64,000 nt of DNA from Megachile rotundata (lineage: Eukaryota > Arthropoda > Insecta > Hymenoptera > Megachilidae): the NCBI RefSeq assembly GCF_050947335.1, contig NC_134997.1, positions 8,928,001 to 8,992,000 of the forward strand, read 5' to 3'. Position numbers and translations under genes: made by a program. This document shows positions 1 to 11,590 of the stretch, piece by piece. Within the stretch, counting starts at the first letter, position 1. Each line of letters opens with the position of its first letter. The notes under the pieces were generated by a model that was not told the DNA's origin, made no database searches, and was given only the letters and a program-made list of their open reading frames with translations.

Positions 1-200
1 TCCCATTTGGAAATTTAGGAAATTAGGAATCTAGGGATTTTCCATGCGAAAATAGAGAAATTTGTAAATTTCTGTTAATAGGGAATTAAGGATTTGAAAA
101 TTTTCAACTTACAAATTTTACATTTGGAAATATGAGCATCGACTACTTACCAATTTGAAAATTTAGAACCTTAGAAATTCGAAAATTCGCAAAAGATGAA
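1..200. repeat. Degenerate AATTTAGG / CTAGGGATTT word array
   Basis: The stretch is built from loosely repeated words such as GAAATTTAGG, GGAATCTAGGGATTT and their variants, without a fixed period. The same words fill the arms of the foldback element at 15.0-15.8 kb, so this may be the end of a related element that continues to the left of the window. No coding potential is seen. Confidence 0.5.
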
Positions 201-2405
201 ATTGTATGAAAGATGAAATTGTTTGCAAGTTTGGATCTTTCTGTAAGAAAAGTATAAAATTTGTGTCAGAAGAAAAAATGAAACTACGTTGGAAAAAAAA
301 TTACATGAAATATTGTATTGAAAGTAAAAATAAAATTGTATTAGAAAAAAATTCTATCAAAAAAAAATTTCACCCTACCACTTAAAAATCAAAAGTCTAT
401 TTAATGCAAGATTAAATTTTCTAGCATTTTACATTAAAAAAAAAATTGTAAAATGATCCAAAAAAGTCTACGAACACCTCTCACGAATGAATCAATTTTG
501 CACCAAAATGTGCATCTTGTTTTACACGTCGATTGTATACGCAATATGTTAAACAGCAGGTGATAAGTACATACAAATATTTCTGTTATCTCAATAACAT
601 GTTTTTTATTGCAAAACATTTGCACTGTCCTTTTGATACGACGATAAAATACATGTTTATGTAAATTCAGTATTTTCTTTAATGAAAATGCTAAACAATA
701 TTATTTTATCATGCAAATTTTACATATTTTGGGGCTTCCCGAATATTTTATTCTGTTTCATTATATCTGGCACATGTTTAACACATTTTCGTTTGTAATA
801 AATGCAGTCGGCAGTCTGTGTATAATGTATTGTCCGAGTTGCATTTTGTACCGCAATTAATATGAAAGGTAAATAAAACATTTGTAAGCTTCGTAATTAA
901 CTTTTGAGTGTAAATCGACAATTCGCGTTGTATCTTCGTGTTCTGTGATTTTCAAATACATTGGCTTTTTATGTGGACTTTTTACAGTTATGGGTCAAAT
1001 TTGTCGAGGTGAAATATCTTAGGGTAAAAGTAGATGATCGAAGTGAAATCTCAGTGTATCACATGTATATGATTTCTCTTCGATGATTTATTCTTGTATG
1101 TAAGTTTGAAAGTATCAGAGGAACTTCAATATTTATAAATAAAAGATATTAATTATAATATTATAAAAGACAGGTTTAATTTTAACTTTGCTACATCCTG
1201 TCCTAAAGGTTGCATCCTGTTAAGGGTTGAGCCCTATATTTTACATTATATATTACTTCGTTAATATTTATGAAATAAGTAAGCAGAAAATGCAAGAAAC
1301 AAAAATGAGTGATCAACATGTTAATCAGCTTAAAAAGGGTATCAGCTTGCAGTAATCGCGTTGCACGGTTAAGCCATCGCGAACGAGTGAAAGGCAAAGT
1401 CTTCCGGTGAATCCGAAAGAAACTCAACGATTCTCTTTTAAGAAACGAAATTCATAAGATTCCCGTGTCGTTCCGCTTGGCAAAGCGTCTCGAAGCGTCT
1501 AGACACGCTCAATCTCACTTTAATCTTAATCTCCGCGATCGTTCTCTGATCCCGTGATTGTCGATCCGGTAGCGAGCCAGAAGGACCGAGAGTAAAAAAG
1601 GAAAACCGGAAGCGAGGGGGTTGGTCACGGGAATTCGTCGCACGTAGCGTTCCTTAATGAAGAGCAACGCGCTGATCGATACGCGCGGTTTAATCCTAAT
1701 TCGCAACAGTCACGTGAACCGCTGACAAACAAACCGTACATTGGCAATCTGACTGCATACAACGGACCTCCGGTTTGACCACAATCAATGGAAATTCCGA
1801 TCCCCCTCTTTCGACTTCCACGACAACCCTTCCGCTTCTTTTCAACGCCGATAATGGATTTCCATCGCGACTCCACGGACCGTTTCACGCAATCACACTT
1901 GGCCTTTCCATTCTCGCGACTCACCCGATGGGATTCCGACGGTCACGTAAGAGAACACGGGAAAACCTGAGACGGCGAAAAATTCACGATTCATCCCCGT
2001 TTTCGTGAAATATTCCTTTACTTTTATCAACGAGTGTACGAGAACTGTTCACGTCTGTCTATAAAGAAAAGTAACTTGGATATTTTTAATAAGATCGTTT
2101 CTTATTTTTAGTCTTTCTAATTGTAATTTTTAACCTTTCAATGTAATAAGGTTCAGTCTAGTTTAATTCAGTTTAATTTAGACATTATAGTTTCATTTAA
2201 TTCAATAAATTGCAAGCTTGTTAACCACATGTATACACTACAGTTGGTTAATTTTGTAAAGCAAGCGTTTATTCCGACGATTATAGCAGAATTTCACTCA
2301 GACTTATCTTGTACGACGTATTTTTTAATACATTTGCATTCATTTTCAATAATAAAACGTCTGTGTTATGATTTTTGTTGTGTTAGACAGAATAAATGCT
2401 CTTCC
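201..2405. other. AT-rich non-coding DNA, no gene seen
   Basis: Mostly A/T-rich with many homopolymer runs and short scattered open frames that lack recognisable motifs. The segment from about 1440 to 2010 is more GC-rich and has overlapping frames on both strands, but none has a convincing start, splice signal or known motif. By position it lies inside the inferred first intron of the NOL4 homologue. Confidence 0.5.
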
Positions 2406-2494
2406 GCGCAGGCGCAGCCTTGCTACAGTCTGCGCATGCGCGTAGCGAACTGCGCATGCGCCACAGATCGACACATGCGCGACAGATCTGCGCA
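2406..2494. promoter_or_regulatory. Cluster of NRF-1/EWG-type GCGCATGCGC sites
   Basis: Two perfect 11-bp palindromic cores TGCGCATGCGC lie at 2431-2441 and 2451-2461, 20 bp apart. They are flanked by half-sites or near matches (GCGCAGGCGC near 2407, ATGCGC near 2475, TGCGCAG near 2490). The word is the known consensus of vertebrate NRF-1 and its insect orthologue Erect wing. The cluster stands alone in AT-rich DNA. Binding is inferred; the sequence match is direct. A 117-codon open frame (2229-2582, plus strand) runs across it but shows no known motif and is probably chance. Confidence 0.55.
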
Positions 2495-3243
2495 GAAGCA
2501 GCCTCCACGTGAACTTCCCTGTCAAAACAAGTTAATTACAAGTTTCATTGCTTCGTACCTTATAATTAAATATCCAATTTAATCTTTTTGTCGAATAAAT
2601 ACTGAGAAAGTTGACAAAACCTGTTTAAAGACATTTAACTTGTCAACTTATCTTATTGCCTCCATCCTATATTATTATTTGTTAATTACGTTTTTACTTC
2701 TGGTCAACTTAGGATAATCTTATATAACCCAGTTAATGACGAGAAAAGTGTGAACGTGTAAAAACAAAGTTGTGACAATAAAACATGTCCTGCGAGCTCA
2801 CGGATTCCATTACTCTGCCGAAGCGTCAAAGGCGGCGTTTTCCGAACTTGATTTTGATTTCCGCTCGTAAACACGCGGACTTTCAGGGAATTAGAGTGAC
2901 GGCGTCGCGACGGGGGCCGCAAAATACCCGCGCTTTTCCCTCGTCGAGCTCGCGGAAATGAAGAGTGGCGTACCCGAGGAGACGATATCCGAGCGTGACG
3001 AAAGTGTCCAAACGTCTTGGGCGAGAACGCGTTCGCGCCGAGGAGAATGTCGTTTCGGATCTTGCATTCGTAATGCTCGAGAAACTGGTGAAACTTGACT
3101 CGGTATTTGGAGATAGAATAAAAAATGTTGTAAACGCAACGAGTTATTATGTACTCTTCGGTTGGGGACATTTCACAATAAGGGAAAAACGCATTCACTC
3201 TTCTGGTAGTGAAGTGTCACCGTTATTCGCAGATCATTGATAA
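2495..3243. other. No gene seen; short GC-richer patch
   Basis: The segment from about 2780 to 3080 is GC-richer than its flanks and is open in several frames on both strands (up to 164 codons on the minus strand). No frame has recognisable domains and the overlap of frames on both strands suggests composition, not coding. Confidence 0.4.
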
Positions 3244-3436
3244 TCTAATTTATTGTATAGTTTAAGTACTCTAACTAATTTAGTATAACTACCATAACTA
3301 GCTAATTTACTATTTAGTATAAGCACCCTAACTAACTAATTTATCATTTAGTATAACTACCCCAACTGACTAATTTATTATTTAGTATAAGTACCCTAAC
3401 TAACTAATTTGTTATTTAGTATAACCCTAACTAATA
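3244..3436. repeat. ~39-bp tandem repeat, about five copies
   Basis: Degenerate copies of a unit containing ACTAACTAATTT, TTATTTAGTATAA and a TACCCTAA tail follow each other directly. Copies differ by small substitutions and short deletions. Confidence 0.8.
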
Positions 3437-4050
3437 TGGACGAAGTATTTGTAATTTTTTTACGTCCCAAAGTTGTAAGAAAGATAAGATCCACAAAAAT
3501 TGGAGGACGTAGATTGCGAGTAGGCTCCGCGGAACCCCCGTCGGCAATCGATGCCTGCTCGACTATCCGGAACGCGTTTTCCTTATTCCCTGGGGACGAC
3601 GCTCGCTACGAGTGACTGGCCGTAGAAAAGGAGACAGGAGCGAAGAAAGAGAGGAAAAAGCCCGAGTGAAACTCCGTTCGCGGTTGGTATCCGGTATCCA
3701 CGGCTAATTAGCCACACCTCCGCCACGCTCTTTTATCATTCCAACGTTTCCATCGCTTTCTTCTGTTATCCGCTTGATCCGCGAACCGGCCGGGAAACGG
3801 TGTTCCTCTCGCGATACCGCGGTCGTCGGAGAAATTTGCGGTCGACGCGGCGAATCTTGCGGAACACCGTTCCCTTACTGTGGACGGATTAATCTCTGGC
3901 AGCAAGCAGCTTCATCCTTTCTCTCTCTTTTTCGCCTCTTTTAGCTCGGGGAACGCAAAATGGAACGGACGGGATCGGGTTTAGTGTAACGATGTAACTG
4001 TTCTTCGATACAACTTGCAAAAATTTCTGAATCAAAATGGAGACACGATC
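3437..4050. other. No gene seen
   Basis: A mixed-composition stretch with a GC-rich portion at about 3500-3960. Short open frames on both strands show no recognisable motif. Confidence 0.4.
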
Positions 4051-4056
4051 ATCAAA

Positions 4057-4390
4057 CACTAAAAGGACATTTAAAGTCTTTAATTTTTTTAAATTTGTTC
4101 CTCCTTGATGAACTTATCTCTTAATACTAAAAGGACACTTATGAAGTCTTTAATTTTTTTAAAATTTGTTCCTCCTTGATGAACTTATCTCTTAACATTA
4201 AAAGGACACTTATGAAGTCTTTAATTTTTTAAAATTTGTTCCCCCTTGATGAACTTATTTCTTGAAACTAAAAGGACACTTATGAAGTCTTTAATTTTTT
4301 TTAATTTGTTCCTCCTTGATGAACTTATCTCTTAACACTAAAGGACATTTATTTATGAAGTTTTTAATTTTTTTAAATTTGTTCCTGCTA
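4057..4390. repeat. ~70-bp tandem repeat, five copies
   Basis: The word AAAGGACA recurs at about 4061, 4129, 4200, 4270 and 4339, giving spacings of 68-71 bp. Each unit then runs through GAAGTCTTTAATTTTTT and CCTCCTTGATGAACTTATC. The last copy has a small insertion and a truncated tail. Confidence 0.9.
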
Positions 4391-4529
4391 AATTTGATGT
4401 TAGAGAAGAGCCCTTTGGATTTTAATTTCAAACGACTGAGAGTATCGTAAGGAAAGGGTTAATCTTCGTTGAACAAGTGATCGGTACGCGTAATATTACG
4501 TATCCATGATACCGGAGCACGTCGAATTT

Positions 4530-4735
4530 CGCGACAAGGCAGGTAGAACTCCGTTTTCACGCGAATGGAATACGCGGCACTCCGTTTCCCAGCATTTGGA
4601 GCGTGCAGCACTCCGTTTGCACGTCGCTGGAATACGTGAAATTCCATATGCCCGTACGTAACAATTCTACACTAGTTAGAACACATGCTGCTCCGTTTCT
4701 GAACCTTTGGGACGTCTGCTACTGCATTTTGACGT
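4530..4735. repeat. Degenerate ~45-60-bp repeat around ACTCCGTTT
   Basis: The words ACTCCGTTT or CTCCGTTTC recur several times with GGAATACG and GCAGCAC nearby. The copies are diverged and the period is irregular, so this is an old or weak tandem repeat. No coding evidence is seen. Confidence 0.4.
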
Positions 4736-5035
4736 AGAATTTAACACGTAACGCCTTTTTGCTCGTTACTCGCGCTGTTCATTGTTGAGTCTGTCAATCA
4801 TCTTTTAAAAATTGCTGGGACAAATTTTTGTACTTGGGAATTCAGAGTTAGCTGAATGAGTGACATTTGCGAATGTGGTTGATTTTAATCTAAGATTTAT
4901 AGGATTGTGCAGGGTGATGAAGTAGAAAAATAAATAGGGGATGTAACGTTTGGTAAGGGTCTCTTGAAAATTCAGAACAGTAAAATGTAATAAATCGTTG
5001 TGGATGATGTGACAAAATATGAGTGACTTTTGACT

Positions 5036-5490
5036 CAGAAACCACCTATGATTAAGACAAAATGTGGTTATGTTAGAAATCACATATGGTTCAGGAACCA
5101 CCTATGATTCAGTCAAAAACCACCTATGGTTCAAAAACCACATGTGATTCAGTCACAAACCACCTACGATTTAAAAACTACATATGATTCAGTCAAAAAC
5201 CACCTATGGTTCAAAAACCACATATGATTCAGTCAAAAGCCACCTATGGTTCAAAAACCACATATGATTCAGTCAAAAGCCACCTATGGTTCAAACACCA
5301 CCTATGATGCAGTCAAACACGACTTATAGTCCAAAAATGACCTATGATTTAATCAAAGACCACCTATGGTTCAAAAACCACGTATGATTCCGTCAAAAAC
5401 CACCTATGGTTCAAAAACCTACACTGCAGTCAAAAACCACCTATAGCTCAAAAACCTGCAGCTCAGTTAAAAGCCTGCAGTTCAGTCAAA
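5036..5490. repeat. ~40-bp tandem repeat, about eleven copies
   Basis: Alternating half-units AACCACCTATGGTTCAAA and AACCACATATGATTCAGTC make a 40-bp period. Copies in the centre are nearly identical and the right end decays into shorter CTGCAG-containing variants. Confidence 0.9.
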
Positions 5491-5610
5491 AACCGCCTCC
5501 AACAAAATTTCCACAGTTTGTACTACCTGGGTTATAAATTGCGTCGTGCTTCATCTCAATAGCTCAGGCAGTTCTGAAGTTGTAAGATTATACCCAACTA
5601 TTGTTAAGTA

Positions 5611-5651
5611 GGATAACGCCGGTACACCAGTGGCGGTCGTTAAGGTGTTAA
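5611..5651. mobile_element. Possible terminus of a TTAA element with hairpin
   Basis: A short imperfect hairpin (CGCC at 5617-5620 with GGCG at 5632-5635) is followed by GTTAAGGTGTTAA. The layout of hairpin, short spacer and TTAA resembles the ends at 24.44, 34.43, 35.71 and 55.2 kb. Only one end is visible and no partner was found, so this is a weak call. Confidence 0.25.
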
Positions 5652-5814
5652 ATTCCTGTACCCTCGATGAAGCTGATCCAGATTGCAATCATCCAAATTG
5701 TAGTTAACAATCTACAGTCAGGATATATCATCGTTTATACGAATCCATTTATATGGCTTCCTTGATGAATCTGTTTCCGGAGAGAAACTGTTTTAGGTTT
5801 TGTTACATGCAATT

Positions 5815-6385
5815 GTGATCATATGGGTGATATGGTACGTGATTGTGTTTATATGGGTGATGTGGTACATGAATGTGTTCATATGGGTGATATGGTACAT
5901 GAGTGTGTTTATATGGGTGATATGGTACATGAGTGTGTTCATATGAGTGATATGGTACATGAGTGTGTTCATATGAGTGATGTGGTACATGAGTGTATTC
6001 ATATGAGTGATATGGTGCATAAGTGTGTTCATATGGATGATATGGTACATGAGTGTGCTCATATGAGTGATGTGATACATGAGTGTGTTTATATGGGTGA
6101 TATGGTACATGAGTGTATTCATATGAGTGATATGGTACATGAGTGTGTTCATATGAGTGATGTGGTACATGAGTGTATTCATATGAGTGATATGGTGCAT
6201 AAGTGTGTTCATATGGATGATATGGTACATGAGTGTGCTCATATGAGTGATGTGATACATGAGTGTGTTTATATGGGTGATATGGTACACGAGTGTGTTC
6301 ATATGAACGATATGGTTACATGAATGTGTTCATATGGATGATATGGTACATAACTGTGTTCATATGGGTGACATGGTACATGATA
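5815..6385. repeat. 30-bp satellite with a 180-bp higher-order unit
   Basis: About nineteen copies of a 30-bp unit (ATATGAGTGATATGGTACAT plus GAGTGTGTTC) stand head to tail. The six-unit block 5941-6120 is repeated at 6121-6300 with only two differences, which shows recent higher-order duplication. Because the unit is a multiple of three and lacks stops, both strands are open for about 166-169 codons (ten-residue periods such as MSDMVHECVH on plus and MNTLMYHITH on minus). These open frames are judged a consequence of the repeat, not genes. Confidence 0.95.
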
Positions 6386-7300
6386 ACTTAAACCAGGAAA
6401 GGCCACACCTTGGTACAATTAATCAGTAAAAACTGACCAATCCGAAATCTCTCCAGATACCCAGATCTACAAGAAAGTCAAACGGTATCAAAGAACGTAA
6501 CAAAGGGTCGAATCCTGATTACCTACTGGCCGAGACAACCGCAAGCGCTAAGAAGACTGTCGCTGACAGGGAAGAACCTTGTATCGTATAAAAATGTATG
6601 ACAGCAAGGAAATGCTATTTTCCAGCTAGGAGAATTCCACGCACGGACGGAACGAATTCCTGATGCTCGACGGAGTTCTGGTATCGATTACCGGCTAGAG
6701 AGGCGCATACCTCCGTCGAATCGAAAAATTCGCGTATGCAGAACCGGTCTTAAGAACAGTCTCTTAGGATTGGAAATGTGTAAGAAATTTTAAGACGGCC
6801 CCTCTGAAACGGTGCTCTATCTTGATGTACCTATTTCGTATTTATAGAACTGCGACTCTAAACTTGCGAGTGCCACTTCGGAATTATCGAATTAGGTAGA
6901 AGTTAATCGATATTGATTAGGAAATTCGATGTGAATAATGTGTTAAACTGGATAGTCTTGGTAAGTATGAAAATTAAGAAATATACACGTGGACAAATTC
7001 CTAATTTAAAATTTTCCACTTTATAAACTCTGAGGTCTCAAAATTAAAAATTTCCACTTTCCAATTCTATAAATCTTCAAACACTTAAATTTCTAATTAT
7101 TAAATCTACAAACGTTCAAAGAATTTCAACATCGTCAGGTATTCAAAGTCTACCACAGCGATGGCCATATAACGAGACACAAGTTGCAAAATTTCGAGAA
7201 TATCCGATATAACGCAAGTGTTAACAAGAGAAGTACACCGTATCCGTGGAATAAATCGAAACAATTCAAGTTCATCGCTTCCGTTCCACTAAACCGTTCC
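6386..7300. other. No gene seen
   Basis: Ordinary mixed-composition DNA with no recognisable exon, RNA gene or strong repeat. A few AATTTCCAC / AAATTC words at about 6990-7090 resemble the dispersed degenerate word family. Confidence 0.4.
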
Positions 7301-8890
7301 ACCATTCGAGCACGCGATCCGCTCGAGCATTCGATCCGCGTTCGAGTTACCCTCACGCGTAGAATTTTTCCGATAATTTCTCATGTTCGAACGGCCGGCC
7401 AACCACGTTTTCGTCCCTGTCCCCCTATCCTCTCGCGAATCCGGTCGGTTTGAGCGGGGGTCGCGCGACGCGACGATCTAAACGCGTCGCTTTAAATCGT
7501 GCCGTGGCGTGAGCCGTGGCGAACAAGTGTCAACCGCACCCAGGAACGTAATCCACCCCCTCCATCCCTTCGTATGCTGGTCCACGCACCGTAAACTCGT
7601 TTCCTGTCTCCCTCCGTCGGTCCGCGGGATAGCCGTCAACGTGACGGGACGGGGAGAAAGCATACGGTCCGGGATCCCCGTGGAAGGAGTTTGGGAAGTT
7701 ATTTGTAGGGAAGGGGGTCGTAGAAAGGGGTCGATACGTATCGCGATTTGCCGGGGTTATCGGGCACAGGAAGAAGGGGGGAGAAAGCCGGGTTCTGGGC
7801 CTGTGTCGCGGCTCGCGTGTAGGCACCTCGCCGCCTACGCCCACGTTACCGGACGGCTGCCAGATAGGGATCATCGAGGCGTGTTCTATCGGCCTCATCT
7901 CGGCCACCCTCTAACAACCTCGCGCTCTCGACTCCGTGTTCGGGCCGTGAACGAGCAGGCGGGGGAGGGAACGAGGACGGAAGACCCGTTGGCGCCATTG
8001 AAGCCCGAGATACGGCGAACGCTTCTATGGCACACCGGGTAGCCCGTGTGCACACAGACGCGAGTACGGGGAACACGAACAGGGGTCTATTTTTGTCGGG
8101 TGGCGGCGGCGGTGGCGGGACAAAAAGCCTGCGGCTTCTACCCTGCTCCTCGCTCTGTCTCGCTTCCTCTCCGCGAACGGTTCCACGTTTTTCTCCCGGT
8201 CCTCCTCCTGCTCTTTTCACTCCGAGCGCCTCTTTTTTTGCTGCCACGTCGCTTCTGCCGCGCTACGTTCCCGTCGTCGTCGTTTTCACTCGTCCTCTCC
8301 CGCTCCATCGGCCGAACCGTCGCGCTCCCTTTCCTCTTCGCTAAACTAGCTGCGTATCGCCGTCCTGCTTTATCGCCGACGTCTCCGTCGCGCCCGTTCC
8401 GGCGTCGCCGAAGCAATCGAGCACGCGAGCGACGAGGACGCGGCGATAAGCGAGCGACGAGGACGCGAGAGGAAGGAGGAAGCCGAGTCCGACGAGACGG
8501 AGAGAGCGTGGCGAGGAAGAACCCCGAGGTACGGCCGGAGTCGAGCACGGCCGAGTCGAGTCGGGTCGCGCAGAGTCGAGCCGAGTCGAGCCGAGTCGAG
8601 CAGGGTCGGGCAGAGTCGAAGGAGGACGGCGAGGCAGCCGGCGCGGCGATGGGTACGCCAAGGGCAAAGAGGCGGAAAGAGGAAGAGGAAAGGGAAGCCG
8701 CGCGCGTGAAAGACAGAGAGCGAGCGAGACGAAGCGAGACCCGGAGGAGGATAGAATATCCCGCGGGATGGGATGGGTGCAGCGGGTTGGGGAAAAAGGC
8801 TGAGGCCGAGGCTCCCTTGGCGGCCCGCTACTAATTGCCGCCGGCCGCTCCTGGCTACGGGCCGCTGAGCATCGCGCCACGCACAACAGC
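7300..8890. promoter_or_regulatory. CpG-rich island with a pyrimidine-to-purine strand switch
   Basis: The segment is very CpG-rich. From about 8140 to 8345 the plus strand is pyrimidine-rich (CTCCT, CTCTTC), and from about 8400 to 8760 it is purine-rich (GAGCGACGAGGACG, GAAAGAGGAAGAG). Long open frames exist on both strands (262 codons plus, 181 codons minus), as expected from this composition; their Arg/Ser/Pro-rich products show no domains. The mirror layout would fit a divergent promoter with purine-rich 5' leaders on both sides. No TATA box or verified start was recognised. It could instead be non-transcribed GC-rich intronic DNA. Confidence 0.4.
8535..8625. repeat. GAGTC/GAGCC pentamer repeat
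   Basis: Inside the CpG island the words GAGTCGAGTC, GAGCCGAGTC and GAGCAGGGTC repeat in steps of five or ten bases. Confidence 0.75.
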
Positions 8891-9174
8891 CACCACGGTT
8901 ATGTTCCATGGGTTAGAAGCGTGACTCTATGCATGTGTGCATGTGTGTACAGGCCCGAGCTCGGACACTTCAGTTACCCTGTCGCTCTTTCGACACGAGG
9001 AGCGTCTTATAGCGGTTTTTCGTGTATCACCGCTTTTCCGGAATTCAAGATTCACACAATGACATTCTGGGTACTGGTCACTTTATTTTCTCCATCTTGT
9101 ACTTTGACTCTTGGTATTTGATACGAGTTTGGGAGGATGGTGCTAGGCATCAAACGATCATAGACGTTAAGATG
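8891..9174. other. Short non-coding stretch, no gene seen
   Basis: Transition from the CpG island to AT-rich DNA. A 66-codon frame at 8921-9121 (plus) has no recognisable motif. Confidence 0.3.
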
Positions 9175-9665
9175 ATTTAACTGGGATACAATGGTCATTA
9201 CACATTTGTTTAGACTATGTCTTTATATCTGCTTGAGAACTCATCTTAGCTAGAGTCACCTGTCATCCCTGTTGTTAATAGTGCAAGATTGGACTGTTGT
9301 ATGGAGTGCATGTGTCATATCCATGTATTTATCCAAAATGGTTGCACTGATACAATGGAATCATTGTATTACGAAATTGTTCAGACTGTATGTCTTTCTA
9401 TCTGCTTGAGAAGTCATATGTATTTTAGCTAGAGTCACCTGCCATCTCCGTTGTTAATAGTGCAAGTTTGGACTGTTGTATGGAGTGCATGTGTCATATC
9501 CATATGTCAACCCAAAATGGTTGAACTTGCAGTACAGTCCACGAGAAGTAACTGTCATCTTCTCAATTGTCAATAGTACACCTTTCTTTAGGCTGTCATT
9601 TGGACTTCATGTGTCCACATTTATATATCTATCCAAAATAGTAGGACTTGCAGTATAGCCAATCA
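9175..9665. repeat. ~179-bp tandem repeat, two full copies plus a decayed third
   Basis: The block TTAGCTAGAGTCACCTG, GTTGTTAATAGTGCAAG, GGACTGTTGTATGGAGTGCA occurs at about 9247 and again about 179 bp later. A third copy at about 9540-9660 keeps only scattered words such as TGTCATCT and CAATAGT. Confidence 0.8.
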
Positions 9666-10296
9666 AATTCAGTTAGATGTCAGTACTTCTTTGAACCTTA
9701 AGTTATATGTTTATTCAATAAGGCTGTAAGGTTAACCTAACCTGTAATGTAGTCATGGTGGACCGCCATCTTCTGAGCCCTACCATTCCTCAAAAATGAA
9801 CGTTTCTATCCATCTATAAATCTAAGCTACATATAAAATATCATAAACAAAAATTGTCAAAATCCGAACGATTTTCAACAACGATCGCGTGACACGTCGA
9901 GCAACACTAATAACACGTTACCCGATAAATCCCGAAAAAACACAAATTCGAGGTTACCGTTCGCGGACGAGGTAGCGTGGCCCAGAAAATCGAGCCGTCC
10001 CGAATAAAAATAAAAAAGAAATATCAAGGAAACGAAACGAATCGGCGAACGTGAAAGAGGCGAAGGACAAAAACGCGAGGATCCTGTTGATGAGAGGCGG
10101 CGCAGATAAGCGTCAGCCGGCGAAATAATGTTCATCGAGGCGGCGAAAGCGAACGGAAAGCACGTCGTGGCGTCGGTGGGTTGCGCAAATAAATAAGAGA
10201 TATGTATAGGTAGGCCGTTGGATATATAAATCGATCGTTACGCCGGTTAAATTCGAAACGGCGGCCGTCGGCTACGTAAATAGGCGTCTCGACCGC
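9666..10296. other. No gene seen
   Basis: The left part is AT-rich and contains GGTTAACCTAACCTG, which is too short to be telomeric TTAGG DNA. The right part (about 9860-10290) is GC-richer with CGATCG-like words. No exon was recognised. Confidence 0.4.
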
Positions 10297-10345
10297 GTAC
10301 AGTCAACAGCAAATCTGCCTTCCCTAGGGATAATATGATAACACA
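10297..10345 (+). repeat. Solo copy of the foldback-element terminus
   Basis: The sequence starting GTACAGTCAACAGCAAATCT matches the two inverted arms of the element at 15016-15841 over about 45 bases with scattered mismatches. Degenerate CTAGGGAT and AACCTAGAAATTT words follow to about 10580. No opposite arm was found, so this is a broken or one-armed relative. Confidence 0.45.
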
Positions 10346-10437
10346 GCTGATAAAACTCAGTCACTCGATGATTTTTATCTTTCAGAAATTTTGAAAACTT
10401 GTACTGAGTAATAGGGGAATATGAAAATTTTAGGATA

Positions 10438-10525
10438 TTGATCTTGGGTCTTGGGTCTTGGCTCTTGGGTCTTGGGTCTTGGGTCTTGGGTCTTGAGTCT
10501 GGGTCTTGGGTCTAGGTCTTGAAGT
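10438..10525. repeat. Heptamer microsatellite (GGGTCTT)n
   Basis: About eleven to twelve copies of the heptamer TTGGGTC are joined with a few variants (GGCTCTT, GAGTCTG). Confidence 0.95.
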
Positions 10526-11234
10526 TCAGACATTTGGGGAACCTAGAAATTTTAGAGTCTAGAGATTTTATAATCGACCGACATGAGAATACATATTGGG
10601 ATCTTATGGTATACTTATATAAAGTTAAAAATCTGAATTTCTCAAAAATTCAAAAATGTAGATTTCTAAATTTGAACACGAAGATATCGCAATTTGCAGA
10701 AACATGATAATTCGAGCACTCAAAATTGTAAAGTATAAAATTTGACAAAAGAGTAGTACGCGGGTTTTCTGAACTGCTTGCTCGTGAACCGGGCCAGCCA
10801 GGGATCGATCACGCGACCCGAAAGTCGAGGCGAAACCGAAGTTTCCGGCACGATAATCGGGAAACTTGGCCCTCCCCGCTAATTAGCCACGCCGACGACT
10901 GCAAGTTATCAGCGGCTGCGAACGGCGATAAGCGACGCGTCAACTTCCACGATCGCGAGTAGTCGCGTTTAATTTTGCGACGCAAGGCAATCGGGTTTAA
11001 GGTCGCGAAATCTGCCACGGATTCTGCACGCTTTATTTTCTCTCTTCCCCTTCTATTTATCTTTTATAATTGAGATACTCTTCGAAAATTGATGACACGT
11101 ATCTACAAATATTTCTTGAAATTTTTATATTAGTGCTACTGATTCTGGTTTTTAATAATTATACTCGTGATTCCATCAAAGTTCAATTAATAATTGATAT
11201 TTTGTAAAAATATCATTTTTATGATTCTTTTGTA
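10526..11234. other. No gene seen
   Basis: AT-rich with degenerate AGAAATTTTAGAG words at the left, a GC-richer stretch at about 10760-11030, then AT-rich DNA. No convincing coding frame. Confidence 0.4.
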
Positions 11235-11590
11235 CAAATCAGAATTTCATTTTATAATTGAAAATTAAGGGTTGTTTTATAATTGAAAATTCAGACTTGA
11301 TTTTGTAGTTGAAAATTAAGATTTGATTTCTTACTTGAAAATTAAGGTTTGTCTTATAATTGAAAATTAAGACTTGATTTTGTAATTGAAAATGAAGAAT
11401 TGAATTTATATTTGAAAACTGAGCTGTCTTCTTATAATTGAAAATCAAAGTTACTTCTGTAATAAAAAATTAAGGTTTGTTTTATAATTAAAATTGAGAC
11501 TTGATTTTGTAATTGAGAATTAAGATCTGATTTTCTATTTAAAAATTAAGGTTCGTTTGGTAACCAAAAAATAAGATCTTTCTAATTAAA
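11235..11590. repeat. ~24-bp tandem repeat around ATAATTGAAAATTAAG
   Basis: About fourteen degenerate copies of a unit with TTTTATAATTGAAAATTAAG. The minus strand stays open for 69 codons through it, with a short peptide period, which is a by-product of the repeat. Confidence 0.85.

Noticed and set aside
2229..2582. 117-codon frame across the NRF-1 cluster
   Set aside because: The frame lies in mostly AT-rich DNA, has no recognisable motif, and crosses a regulatory-looking palindrome cluster that explains its odd composition.
5793..6323. Two overlapping ~165-codon proteins on opposite strands
   Set aside because: Both are translations of a 30-bp satellite whose length is a multiple of three; the peptides simply repeat every ten residues.
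8046..8834. A 262-codon plus-strand frame
   Set aside because: It spans a pyrimidine-rich to purine-rich switch and changes from Phe/Leu/Pro-rich to Arg/Glu/Ser-rich at the same point, which is composition and not protein design.
9735..9752. Telomeric TTAGG repeat (GGTTAACCTAACC)
   Set aside because: There are only about two to three partial units and no extended array.
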